Shown here: positions 18,087 to 26,097 of the stretch, piece by piece
Numbering within the stretch: position 1 is the first letter of the stretch
Layout of the letters: each line of letters opens with the position of its first letter
Translations under genes and position numbers: made by a program
Notes under the pieces: model-generated
What the model saw: the letters and a program-made list of their open reading frames with translations, nothing else
What the model was told of the DNA's origin: nothing
The model's database searches: none
DNA from: Paraburkholderia oxyphila NBRC 105797
GTDB lineage: Bacteria > Pseudomonadota > Gammaproteobacteria > Burkholderiales > Burkholderiaceae
NCBI RefSeq assembly: GCF_000685075.1
Contig: NZ_BAYD01000007.1
Coordinates: forward strand, 62,001-126,000
Direction: 5' to 3'
Length of the DNA stretch: 64,000 nt

Positions 18087-20168
18087 ATGCCCGTGACTTC
18101 TCCCTGGCCCGCCGAGGCCGATCCGTTCCTCTCCCTCGAATCGCTCGACGACTCCGCCGCCATGGCCTGGGTCGAAGAGCAGAACGCGCGTACGCGCCGC
18201 GCGTGGCAGGGCGGCGCGCGCTTCGAGGCGCTGGAGAAGCGCCTCGCACAGGCCTATCTGCCGCGTGAGCGGCCTGTGATCCCGAGCCGCTGGCAGGAGT
18301 GGGCCTACGACCTCTGGGAAGACGAGGACAATCCCAAGGGCCTCTGGCGCCGCACGAAGTGGGCCGATTGGCGTGCGCGCAAGCCGCAATGGGAGACGCT
18401 GATCGACTTCGACGCGCTCGGCGCGGCTGAACGTATGCCCTGGGTTTGCGCGGGCATCGACATCCTCTATCCCGATGGCGATCGGGCGCTGATCCAGCTT
18501 TCGGACGGCGGCGCCGACGCCGTCATCGTCCGCGAATTCGACCTCGCCAGGCGCGTGTTCGTCGACGGCGGCTTTGCCATCGAGAAGGAAGGCAAGCACA
18601 TCGTCTCGTGGATCGACCGCGATACCGCGTACGTCGGCTGGGATCACGGCAAGAAGACGCTCACGCGCTCGGGCTACCCGCGCGAGGTGCGCCGCTGGAC
18701 GCGCGGCACGCGGCTCGCCGATGCGCCCGTGGTGTTTCGCGGCGAGTTCGACGACATCAGCGTGGAGGGCGATTACGACCCTGTCGAGAAGCGCCATGAC
18801 GTGGTGCGCAGCGTCGACTTCTTCGATTCCTTTACGTATCGTCTCGATGAGCGCAGCCAGTGGCAGCTCTACGACGTGCCCTCGCACGTGGCAGTGGGCG
18901 CATGGCACGGCTGGCTGCTGCTCGAGCCGCGACTCGACTGGACGCTCGGCGAAACAACCTGGGCGGGCGGCTCGCTGCTCGCGATCCGCGAGGACGCATT
19001 TCTCGCGGGCGAGCGCGATGTCACGCCGCTCTTCAAGCCCACGCCGGTCACGTCCGCGTGCGACTGGACCAATACGCAAAACGTCTTGATCGTTTCGTGG
19101 CTTGATGACGTGCAAAGCCGCACGATGCTGTGGCAGCCGCAGCAGCAGGACGGCGTGTGGACATGGCAGTCGCGTCTGTTCCCGGCGCGCGCGAGTTCGC
19201 AGGTGGACGTGTCGCCCATCGAAGACACGCTCAACGACGAAGTCTTCGTCGACGTGGACGACTATCTGCTGCCGCCCGAATACTGGCTCGCCGATCTCGC
19301 GCAGCAGGACCTGCAGAGCTGGGAACTGCTCGACCGCTGGCCCACACAGTTCGACGCCACGCCGCTTGCGGTGATTCGCTCGCATGCGCGCTCCGCGGAC
19401 GGCACGATGGTGCCGTTCACCGTGGTCGGTCCGCGCGCCGCGCTCGAGGGCGATGCGCGCAAGCCGCTGCCGTGCCTGTTGACGGGCTATGGCGGTTTCG
19501 CGATCGCGCTCACGCCGCAGTATCTCGTCGGCTCCGGCATTGGCTGGCTGGAGCAGGGCGGCATCGTCGCCATCGCCCATATTCGCGGCGGCGGCGAGTA
19601 TGGCACGGCCTGGCACGTGGATGCGCAGCGCGAGCATCGGCAGCGCTCGTTTGACGACTTCATCGCGGTGTCGGAGCAGTTGGTGGCCGAGGGCTATACG
19701 AGCGCGGCGCAACTGGGCATCAAGGGTGGCAGCAACGGCGGCCTGCTGGTTGGCGCGTGCATGGTGCAGCGGCCCGAGCTGTTCGGCGCGGTGGTGTGCG
19801 AAGTGCCGCTGCTCGACATGCTGCGCTATCCGCTCTTGCATGCGGGGGCGTCATGGATGGACGAATACGGCGATCCTGAGGACACCGAAGAAGGGCGTGC
19901 GCTTGCTGAATACTCGCCGTATCAGCGCGTGAAGGCCGGCGTTGCGTATCCGCCGGTGCTCTTCACGACCTCGACCAGCGACGACCGCGTCCATCCCGCG
20001 CATGCGCGCAAGATGGTCGCGCGCATGCAGGAGCAGGGGCACGCGAACGTCTGGTATCTGGAGAACACAGAAGGTGGCCACGGGCCAGGCAGCGACTCGC
20101 TCGAGCGCGCGCAATACGATGCGCTCGTGTACCGCTTTTTGTGGACCACGCTCGCCGGAACGTGGTGA
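18087..20168 (+). CDS. S9 family prolyl oligopeptidase-like serine peptidase
   Basis: The 693-residue product is a cytosolic peptidase of clan SC, family S9A (prolyl oligopeptidase/oligopeptidase B type). It has an N-terminal seven-bladed propeller gate (about 70-400) and a C-terminal alpha/beta-hydrolase domain. The nucleophile motif is GGSNGG with Ser549. The catalytic Asp lies in TSTSDDRVHPAH and the catalytic His in NTEGGHG. The oxyanion region is YGGFAIAL and IRGGGEYG. The ATG at 18087 was chosen over an open frame starting at 17979, whose first 36 residues show no family similarity. No signal peptide is visible. Such enzymes cleave short peptides after proline or basic residues; specificity here is not determined. 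Confidence 0.92.
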   Translation: MPVTSPWPAEADPFLSLESLDDSAAMAWVEEQNARTRRAWQGGARFEALEKRLAQAYLPRERPVIPSRWQEWAYDLWEDEDNPKGLWRRTKWADWRARKPQWETLIDFDALGAAERMPWVCAGIDILYPDGDRALIQLSDGGADAVIVREFDLARRVFVDGGFAIEKEGKHIVSWIDRDTAYVGWDHGKKTLTRSGYPREVRRWTRGTRLADAPVVFRGEFDDISVEGDYDPVEKRHDVVRSVDFFDSFTYRLDERSQWQLYDVPSHVAVGAWHGWLLLEPRLDWTLGETTWAGGSLLAIREDAFLAGERDVTPLFKPTPVTSACDWTNTQNVLIVSWLDDVQSRTMLWQPQQQDGVWTWQSRLFPARASSQVDVSPIEDTLNDEVFVDVDDYLLPPEYWLADLAQQDLQSWELLDRWPTQFDATPLAVIRSHARSADGTMVPFTVVGPRAALEGDARKPLPCLLTGYGGFAIALTPQYLVGSGIGWLEQGGIVAIAHIRGGGEYGTAWHVDAQREHRQRSFDDFIAVSEQLVAEGYTSAAQLGIKGGSNGGLLVGACMVQRPELFGAVVCEVPLLDMLRYPLLHAGASWMDEYGDPEDTEEGRALAEYSPYQRVKAGVAYPPVLFTTSTSDDRVHPAHARKMVARMQEQGHANVWYLENTEGGHGPGSDSLERAQYDALVYRFLWTTLAGTW

Positions 20169-20221
20169 GCGGCGCGGGCTGGGCTCGCTCGCGTGAGCGT
20201 ATGCCCGCGTGCGATTGACGC

Positions 20222-21007
20222 TCAGCCCGCGATCGTCAGATCGGCCACGACCGGCGTGTGGTCCGACGGCTGTTCCCACTTGCGCGGCACCTTGTCGATC
20301 TCGCTCGACACGAGCGAGGGCGCGAGCGTGGGCGAGAGCAGGATGTGGTCGATGCGCAGCCCTGCATTGCGGCGGAACGCGAACATGCGATAGTCCCACC
20401 ACGAGAACATCTTTTCGGGCTGCTCGAACTGCCGGTACGCGTCGACGAAGCCGAGCGCGATGAGGCGCTGGAACTGCGCGCGCTCTTCGGGCGAGACGAG
20501 GTTCTGGCCCTCCCAGGCTTTGGGATCGTGCACGTCGCGGTCTTCCGGCGCGATGTTGTAATCGCCGAGCAGCGCGAGCTTCGGATGCTGCTGCATCTCT
20601 ACGATGAGCCAGTCGTGCAGCGCGTTCAGCCAGTTCAGCTTGTAGGCGAACTTCTCGGAGCCGGGCGCCTGGCCGTTGGGGAAGTACGCGCTGACGATGC
20701 GCACGCCTTCCACCGTGACGGCAATGACGCGCTGCTGCGGGTCCTCGAAGCCGGGGATGTTGCGCACGACCGTGGCTTCGTCGACGGCGAGGCCGTCACG
20801 CACGAGGATGGCCACGCCGTTATAGGTCTTCTGGCCCGTGAACCAGCTGCGATAGCCTTGTGCTTCGAGTTCGGCGCGCGGGAACTTGTCGTCGGTGAGC
20901 TTGAGTTCCTGAAGGCAGAGCACGTCGGCGTTGCTCTGCCCGAGCCAGTCGATGACGTGTTGCAGACGGACCTTCAGGGAGTTGACGTTCCAGGTGGCGA
21001 TTTTCAT
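20222..21007 (-). CDS. xth: exodeoxyribonuclease III (AP endonuclease)
   Basis: ExoIII cuts DNA at abasic sites and has 3'-5' exonuclease and 3'-phosphatase activity in base excision repair. The 261-residue product begins MKIATWNVNSLKVRLQHV and carries LCLQELKLTDDKFP (metal-binding Glu), YNGVAILVRDG, LLGDYNIAPEDRD and the C-terminal DHTPVVADL motif. The length is typical for the family. The gene is convergent with the S9 peptidase gene. The xthA-type symbol is given in its general form because several ExoIII-like paralogues are usual in this group. Confidence 0.95.
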   Translation of the reverse strand: MKIATWNVNSLKVRLQHVIDWLGQSNADVLCLQELKLTDDKFPRAELEAQGYRSWFTGQKTYNGVAILVRDGLAVDEATVVRNIPGFEDPQQRVIAVTVEGVRIVSAYFPNGQAPGSEKFAYKLNWLNALHDWLIVEMQQHPKLALLGDYNIAPEDRDVHDPKAWEGQNLVSPEERAQFQRLIALGFVDAYRQFEQPEKMFSWWDYRMFAFRRNAGLRIDHILLSPTLAPSLVSSEIDKVPRKWEQPSDHTPVVADLTIAG

Positions 21008-21375
21008 TAAATTCTCACAGCCTTGCTGGGCAAGGGTTTGCGGCTGATTGAGCCGTCAAGTTTGGGGCTGGCTGGCAGTCAGGCCACCCTCTTTTGCCCC
21101 GGTAGAAACTGGGTGGCTGACAGGCACGCGCCATCTTATCGCGCACGGCGGCATGGTGGCGAGGCAGGGGAGCGGGAGAGGAAGGCAGCGGCGCTGCGCC
21201 TTTATATCCCAGCCACTCTAAAGGAATCATCCTTCAATCGTCTGATAGTATCGGCCGGTTCCGGTCTGGGTATCAATCGATTGAGGGTGACGATGGCTTG
21301 TGGTGACTTTGCTAAAGCATTCGCCGTTCTACGTCGTCGCGCATACGCATCGTTGGCCGCGCAAAGGATGGCGGC
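21008..21375. other. gap upstream of xth with a possible 28-codon leader ORF
   Basis: No recognisable gene is present. The gap contains a short palindrome TCAATCGATTGA (21273-21284). It also holds a possible 28-codon ORF (21293-21379, MACGDFAKAFAVLRR...) preceded by GAGGGTGACG, whose stop overlaps the next start as ATGA at 21376-21379. Confidence 0.4.
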
Positions 21376-22065
21376 ATGAGCACCGTTCTCGACAAGATTT
21401 CGTTATTGCTCGCCGCGATGGCTTGCGCCGCGGCGGCGTGGGCAATTCTTCATTACTCGGGCGAATGGTTCTTCCCTGCGATCACACTCATCGCGCTGAT
21501 GTTCTCAAGCAGCAGGGCGCACCGCCGCGCCACACGGTTCACCCGTTCACCATTCCTCAATCCACGGCCGCAGGTCCATTTCGTGCGTCCACGCATCCCT
21601 CGGTTGCTGGTGCAGCGTCCAGTACGCATCGGCGATGTGCTCGGGATTCAGGATGCCGTCGCGCTCCTTGAGCTTGTAGCGTTCCGGGAAATTCTCGCGG
21701 ATGAATTCCGTATCGATCGCGCCGTCGATGATGATTTGCGCGACATGAATGCCCTTTGGCCCAAGCTCGCGCGCCATCGATTGCGCGAGCGCGCGCAGCG
21801 CGTGCTTGGCGCCCGCAAAAGCGGAATAGCCCGCGCGCCCGCGCAAGCTAGCGGTCGCGCCCGTGAAGAAGATCGAACCGCGTGCGCGCGGCAGCATGAC
21901 TTTGGCCGCCTCGCGTCCCATCAGGAAGCCCGCGAAGCAGGCCATTTCCCAGACCTTCTGATAAACGCGCGCCGTGGTTTCGGTGACATCGAAGCGCACG
22001 TTCGCACCGATATTGAAGATCGCGGCCTCGACGGGTGCGATGTTCGCCTCGATTTCGGCGAATAG
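21376..22065 (+). CDS. possible small membrane protein; only the first ~55 codons look real
   Basis: An ATG at 21376, with AAGGATGG upstream, opens a frame beginning MSTVLDKISLLLAAMACAAA. Two hydrophobic segments lie around residues 7-26 and 32-45, like many short inner-membrane proteins. The frame stays open to 22065, but everything after about 21546 is antisense to a well-supported dehydrogenase gene and looks like high-GC shadow. Either the gene has lost its own stop through a frameshift near 21500-21545, or it is not expressed. The start overlaps a 28-codon upstream ORF by ATGA. No function is assigned. Confidence 0.3.
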   Translation: MSTVLDKISLLLAAMACAAAAWAILHYSGEWFFPAITLIALMFSSSRAHRRATRFTRSPFLNPRPQVHFVRPRIPRLLVQRPVRIGDVLGIQDAVALLELVAFREILADEFRIDRAVDDDLRDMNALWPKLARHRLRERAQRVLGARKSGIARAPAQASGRAREEDRTACARQHDFGRLASHQEAREAGHFPDLLINARRGFGDIEAHVRTDIEDRGLDGCDVRLDFGE

Positions 22066-22275
22066 CGCGACCATGTCCTCTTCCTTGCGCGCGTCCGAGC
22101 CGAACGCGTGTGCCACCCCGCCTTCGGCCCCGATTTGCGCGACGAGCGGCGCGAGCTTGTCGGCATGGCGGCGCGTCACGCACGCGATGTAGCCCTCGCG
22201 CGCGAAGCGGCGCGCGATCGCGCCGCCGGTGGCGTCGCCCGCGCCGATCACGAGCACGGCTTTCTTTTGGGTCAT
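21547..22275 (-). CDS. short-chain dehydrogenase/reductase with degenerate catalytic motif
   Basis: The 242-residue product has the Rossmann fold of the SDR superfamily: a glycine-rich loop VIGAGDATGGAIARRF (residues 9-24), acidic and NAG-like segments (FNIGANV) and MARELGPKGIHVAQIIIDGAID. The usual YxxxK is FAGAK, with Phe153 in place of the catalytic Tyr and Lys157 kept. Tyr150 is nearby but out of register, and the usual Ser position is Ala or Thr. It therefore probably binds a nucleotide but may not be a standard oxidoreductase. It is divergent from the HCCA-isomerase-like gene, with 79 bp between starts, so the two may share control. Confidence 0.88.
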   Translation of the reverse strand: MTQKKAVLVIGAGDATGGAIARRFAREGYIACVTRRHADKLAPLVAQIGAEGGVAHAFGSDARKEEDMVALFAEIEANIAPVEAAIFNIGANVRFDVTETTARVYQKVWEMACFAGFLMGREAAKVMLPRARGSIFFTGATASLRGRAGYSAFAGAKHALRALAQSMARELGPKGIHVAQIIIDGAIDTEFIRENFPERYKLKERDGILNPEHIADAYWTLHQQPRDAWTHEMDLRPWIEEW

Positions 22276-22354
22276 GATGTTTGTCTCCTTGTCATGTCAG
22301 GCTGCATGGGGGAATATGCGTCAAAGCATTTCACGCATAAATGGAGGAGCAACG

Positions 22355-22984
22355 ATGAGCACAGTGAAAGTGCAGTTTCTTTTCGACTTTGGCAGTCCTA
22401 ACGCTTACCTGAGCCACAAGGTGATTCCGGCTATCGAGGCGCGGCAGGGCGTGCGTTTCGAGTATGTGCCGATCCTGCTCGGCGGACTCTTCAAGCTGAC
22501 CGGCAATCGCTCGCCGGCCGAGACCACCGCGCACATCGAGAACAAGCGCAAGTACATGATGCTGGAGATGCAGCGCTTCGTCGACAAGCACGGACTCGCG
22601 GCGTATCGCATGAATCCGCATTTTCCCGTGAACACGCTGCAGCTCATGCGCGGCGCCGTCGCCGCGCAACGCGAGGGTGTCGATGGCCTGTTCGAGCGCT
22701 ACGTTGACCGCATGTTCGCGCACATGTGGGAGGACGGCTTGAAGCTCGACGACCCGCAGGTATTGCGCGCAACGCTCGAGGCAGACGGATTCGACGTGGC
22801 GCGCTTCGAAGCGGCGCTCGGCGATGCGGACGTCAAGGGCACGTTGCTCGCGAACACTCAGGCCGCGTTCGAACGCGGCGCGTTTGGTGCGCCGACTTTT
22901 TTCGTCGGTGAGGAGATGTTCTTCGGCAAGGACCGCTTGCGCGACGTCGAAGAGGAGATTGCGCGCGCAAAAGCGTCGGCTTGA
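22355..22984 (+). CDS. 2-hydroxychromene-2-carboxylate isomerase-like DsbA-family protein
   Basis: The 209-residue product is a thioredoxin-fold protein of the kappa-class glutathione transferase / HCCA isomerase family. It begins MSTVKVQFLFDFGSPNAYLS, with the conserved FDFGSPNAYL and the Ser that replaces the DsbA cysteine and contacts glutathione. Further family features are NPHFPVNTLQLMRG and the C-terminal FGAPTFFVGEEMFFGKDRL. A GGAGGAG ribosome site at 22343-22349 fixes the ATG at 22355; an open frame continuing upstream is discounted. HCCA isomerases work in naphthalene degradation, but chromosomal copies outside catabolic operons usually have unknown substrates. Confidence 0.9.
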   Translation: MSTVKVQFLFDFGSPNAYLSHKVIPAIEARQGVRFEYVPILLGGLFKLTGNRSPAETTAHIENKRKYMMLEMQRFVDKHGLAAYRMNPHFPVNTLQLMRGAVAAQREGVDGLFERYVDRMFAHMWEDGLKLDDPQVLRATLEADGFDVARFEAALGDADVKGTLLANTQAAFERGAFGAPTFFVGEEMFFGKDRLRDVEEEIARAKASA

Positions 22985-23102
22985 ACGGAGCGGCGTGCGG
23001 TGCTTCACGCGCACGGCGCGTGCGCATCGCGCGCAAGTGCGGGGAACGCCGGTGTATGCCATGCGTTCCCCTGTGTTTGCCTGTGTTTGCCTGCGTCGCG
23101 GC

Positions 23103-24089
23103 TCAGGCTGCGGCCGTTGCCTCGGTGCTTGCGCTCACCACGCCGAGGCGTTCGCGCGCCGCTTCATACTCGCGCTTCAGGCGGGCGATCAACTCGGCTG
23201 CGGGCACGACGTCCTTGACCGCGCCGATGCCCTGGCCCGCACCCCAGATGTCCTTCCACGGCTTCACGCGCGTCGAGCCGAAGTTCATCGCCGACGGGTC
23301 GGATTGCGGCAGCGCTTCGGGGTCCAGGCCGCTCGCCACGATGCTTGAACGCAGATAGTTGCCGTGCACGCCGGTGAAGAGATTCGAATAGACGATATCG
23401 CTCGCGCCGCTCTCGACGATCATCTGCTTGTAGGCATCGACCGCATTGGCCTCGTGGGTGGCGATAAAGGCCGAGCCGACATACGCGAGGTCCGCGCCCG
23501 CGGCCTGCGCCGCGAGAATCGCGTTGCCGTTGCCGATCGCGCCCGAGAGCAGCAGCGGGCCGTCGAACCATTCGCGAATCTCGTGGATGAGCGCGAACGG
23601 CGAGAGCGTGCCCGCATGCCCGCCGGCGCCGGCCGCGACGGCGATCAGTCCGTCCGCGCCTTTCTCGATGGCTTTTTTCGCAAACGTGTTGTTGATCACG
23701 TCGTGCAGGACGATGCCGCCCCACGCGTGAATGGCCTGGTTCACGTCTTCGCGCGCGCCCAGCGACGTGATCACGATGGGCACCTTGTACTCGGCGCACA
23801 CGCCCAGATCGTGCTGCAGGCGGTCGTTCGACTTATGGACGATCTGGTTGACCGCGAACGGCGCGGCGGGCTGCTCGGGATGCTTCGCGTTGTATTCGGC
23901 GAGCTCGGTCGTGATGCGGTCGAGCCACTCGCCCAGCACGTGCTCGGGGCGCGCGTTCAGCGCGGGGAAGGAGCCGACCACGCCCGCCTTGCACTGCGCA
24001 ATCACGAGATTGGGATTCGAAATGATGAAAAGCGGCGAGCCGACGACGGGAATCGAGAGGCCGCGTCGCAGGACGGCGGGCAGGGCCAT
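23103..24089 (-). CDS. nitronate monooxygenase (2-nitropropane dioxygenase family)
   Basis: This is an FMN-dependent TIM-barrel enzyme that oxidises alkyl nitronates to carbonyl compounds and nitrite, probably in detoxification. The 328-residue product starts MALPAVLRRGLSIPVVGSPL and carries the class I NMO elements AGAGGHAGTLSPFALIHEI (active-site His) and SGAIGNGNAILAAQAAGADLAYVGSAFIATHEA (FMN-phosphate site). AAGGAG 7 bases upstream fixes the start at 24089; the longer open frame to 24254 covers the operator region and is rejected. It is divergent from padR, and a 34-bp palindrome lies between them, so PadR control is likely. Confidence 0.92.
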   Translation of the reverse strand: MALPAVLRRGLSIPVVGSPLFIISNPNLVIAQCKAGVVGSFPALNARPEHVLGEWLDRITTELAEYNAKHPEQPAAPFAVNQIVHKSNDRLQHDLGVCAEYKVPIVITSLGAREDVNQAIHAWGGIVLHDVINNTFAKKAIEKGADGLIAVAAGAGGHAGTLSPFALIHEIREWFDGPLLLSGAIGNGNAILAAQAAGADLAYVGSAFIATHEANAVDAYKQMIVESGASDIVYSNLFTGVHGNYLRSSIVASGLDPEALPQSDPSAMNFGSTRVKPWKDIWGAGQGIGAVKDVVPAAELIARLKREYEAARERLGVVSASTEATAAA

Positions 24090-24239
24090 GCGTATCTCCT
24101 TGTCGATGGGACCTGGCGTGGCGGTGGGTCCCATCCCATGCAAAGCTGATGAAAGGCGGCGACCCGGCGTGGGCGCTGCGGTGTGGTTCGCGTTGTGCGC
24201 CCGCGCTTGCGGGCCGGCAGGGTCAAACATAGCAAACTG

Positions 24240-24273
24240 ACGGGCACTATGCAACTAGTTGCATAGTGCCCGT
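24240..24273. promoter_or_regulatory. 34-bp perfect palindrome, probable PadR operator
   Basis: Bases 24240-24273 are a perfect inverted repeat whose centre reads TATGCA-ACTAGT-TGCATA. That core matches the TATGCA-N6-TGCATA type of dyad described for PadR/AphA-family regulators. It lies 150 bp upstream of the monooxygenase start and 78 bp upstream of the padR start. It is the only palindrome of this length noticed in the window. Binding by the adjacent PadR is inference. Confidence 0.8.
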
Positions 24274-24351
24274 ATTCAGTGTCGGATCGATTGGCGTTCA
24301 GCGGGCGATAAACCGGGGCGGCATCGCCGGGGCCTGGTTTAGAATCGCCCC

Positions 24352-24897
24352 ATGTCGACACCGCACGCCATCCTGATTGCCCTGCTCGAAAAGCCGTCCT
24401 CCGGCTATGACCTCGCCCGGCGCTTCGACCGGGCGATCGGCTATTTCTGGCAGGTCACGCACCAGCAGATCTACCGCGAGCTTGGCCGCATGGTGGCGGC
24501 TGGTTGGGTCGCGGTCGTCGAGGAGGGCGCGACCGACGCGGCTGCCACGCGCAAGAAGGTTTATCGCGTGCTGCCGACGGGGCGCGAGGAGGTCGAGCGC
24601 TGGGTGCGCGAAACGCAACTGGGCGTGGACGACCGCAACGTGTTCTTGCTGAAGCTGCGCGCCGATGCCGTAATCGGTCCGCTTGGGCTGGACGAGGAAT
24701 TGCCTCGGCTCATCGATGATGCGCGTGAGCGACTCGAGACTTATCGCGCGATCGAGCAGCGCGATTTCGGCGCGCCGGCGCTTACGCGCGGCCAGCAGTT
24801 GCAGTATGCGATTCTCAAGGCCGGGATACAGACGCAGGAATCGTGGCTCGAATGGGCCGAGGAACTTCGTCCGCTTTTGAACCGCGGTGATATGTAG
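24352..24897 (+). CDS. PadR family transcriptional regulator
   Basis: The 181-residue product has the PadR winged helix at the N-terminus: HAILIALLEKPSSGYDLARRF, then QVTHQQIYRELGRMVAAGWV and RKKVYRVLPTGREE. A C-terminal coiled-coil dimerisation domain (about 95-178) is of the AphA/Vir-like, subfamily 1 type. PadR repressors respond to small ligands, classically phenolic acids. It probably represses itself and the divergent nitronate monooxygenase gene through the palindrome at 24240-24273. The inducer is unknown. Confidence 0.92.
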   Translation: MSTPHAILIALLEKPSSGYDLARRFDRAIGYFWQVTHQQIYRELGRMVAAGWVAVVEEGATDAAATRKKVYRVLPTGREEVERWVRETQLGVDDRNVFLLKLRADAVIGPLGLDEELPRLIDDARERLETYRAIEQRDFGAPALTRGQQLQYAILKAGIQTQESWLEWAEELRPLLNRGDM

Positions 24898-25033
24898 GTT
24901 CCGGGAAGCGTAGCGCTGCGATTATGTTCGGATTCCGAATCGATTGGCGTCGGCGCGCGTTGCTGGCGTGAGGTGAGCTTGAACGCTGCCGCTGTAGACA
25001 AGCCAGTGCGCCGATCGAATGTTTGGAAAAGAG

Positions 25034-25062
25034 TTGACGTGAAGACTGCATGCCCCTATAAT
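25034..25062 (+). promoter_or_regulatory. sigma-70 promoter of initiator tRNA
   Basis: TTGACG (25034-25039), a 17-bp spacer and a perfect TATAAT (25057-25062). Predicted transcription starts about 10 bases before the tRNA. One of the strongest consensus promoters in the window. Confidence 0.85.
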
Positions 25063-25078
25063 TCTCTTCTCTGACGGA

Positions 25079-25155
<77 letters not shown>

Positions 25156-25168
25156 AGCAGGATTCTCG

Positions 25169-25202
25169 AAGCCCGCATGACGAAAGTCATGCGGGCTTTT
25201 TC
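25169..25202 (+). terminator. intrinsic terminator after tRNA-fMet
   Basis: Perfect 13-bp stem AAGCCCGCATGAC (25169-25181) and GTCATGCGGGCTT (25186-25198) with a GAAA tetraloop and a T-tract to 25201. Confidence 0.95.
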
Positions 25203-25243
25203 CTTTGCACGTGCCTGCTCGCAAAGGAAAAGGCTTTATCGCA

Positions 25244-25939
25244 TCAACCCTCCAGCGCCCAATCCACGGCCGCCTGCGCATGCAGTGCCGTCGTGTCGTA
25301 CACCGGCAACGCCGAATCCTCCGAGCTGATCAGCAGCGTGATTTCCGTGCAGCCGAGTATTACCGCTTGCGCGCCGCGTGCCGCGAGCGCTTCGATCACA
25401 CGTTGATAAGTGCCACGCGATTCTGCTTCGACGATGCCATGGCAGAGCTCGTCGTAGATTATCCGATGCACGTCCATCCGCTCGCGCTCGTCGGGCACGA
25501 GCGCCTCGACGCCGTGCACGTCGCGCAACCTGCCCACGTAGAAGTCCTGCTCCATGGTGTAGCGCGTGCCGAGCAGGCCCACTCGTGTCACGCCTGCCGC
25601 TTTCAACGCCGCGCCGGTCGGATCGGCGATATGCAGAAACGGAATCGAAATGGCCGCCTCGATCGACGCGCACACGCGATGCATCGTGTTCGTCGCCAGC
25701 AGCACGAGATCGGCGCCGCCTCGCTCCAGTTGCGCGGCCGCCTGCGCCATCTGCACGCCGAGCGCGTCCCAGTCGCCCGCGCGCTGCAAGGCTTCCACCT
25801 CGGCGAAATCGACCGTCGTCATCAGGCTGCGTGCATTGTGGTGGCCGCCGAGCCGTGCCTTCGCGTAGCGGTTCAGCAGCCGGTAATACTCCGCCGACGA
25901 CTCCCAGCTCATCCCGCCAATCACACCGATCGTCTTCAT
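25244..25939 (-). CDS. YgeA-like aspartate/glutamate racemase
   Basis: The 231-residue cofactor-independent racemase begins MKTIGVIGGMSWESSAEYYR. Its two active-site positions are Thr83 (LATNTMH) and Cys197 (ILGCTEITLL). This is the same Thr/Cys pair, at the same numbering, as in E. coli YgeA, whose single catalytic cysteine gives an unusual stereochemical bias. It therefore belongs to the YgeA group rather than to glutamate racemase MurI, which has two cysteines. The ATG at 25939 was chosen over an upstream start at 26035, because the extra residues have no family similarity and overlap the dinB promoter region. It is divergent from dinB. Confidence 0.9.
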   Translation of the reverse strand: MKTIGVIGGMSWESSAEYYRLLNRYAKARLGGHHNARSLMTTVDFAEVEALQRAGDWDALGVQMAQAAAQLERGGADLVLLATNTMHRVCASIEAAISIPFLHIADPTGAALKAAGVTRVGLLGTRYTMEQDFYVGRLRDVHGVEALVPDERERMDVHRIIYDELCHGIVEAESRGTYQRVIEALAARGAQAVILGCTEITLLISSEDSALPVYDTTALHAQAAVDWALEG

Positions 25940-26059
25940 CGCGCGTCCCGCCATTGGTTGAATTGATCGGACGAGTATAGGCATGCCAGCGCCGCTGTAC
26001 AGGTACGGTCCCGCCCGAGTCCCGCAGTACGGCAAGGCGGGCGACCACGGACAGTTTTC

Positions 26060-26088
26060 TTGAAAATGGCACTGTGTTTTTGTACAGT
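26060..26088 (+). promoter_or_regulatory. dinB promoter overlapped by LexA (SOS) box
   Basis: TTGAAA (26060-26065), a 17-bp spacer and TACAGT (26083-26088) form a plausible sigma-70 promoter. The 16-bp sequence CTGTGTTTTTGTACAG (26072-26087) fits the CTGT-N8-ACAG LexA consensus and covers the spacer and -10, so LexA should block transcription until DNA damage. Confidence 0.75.
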
Positions 26089-26097
26089 ATCAGTACT

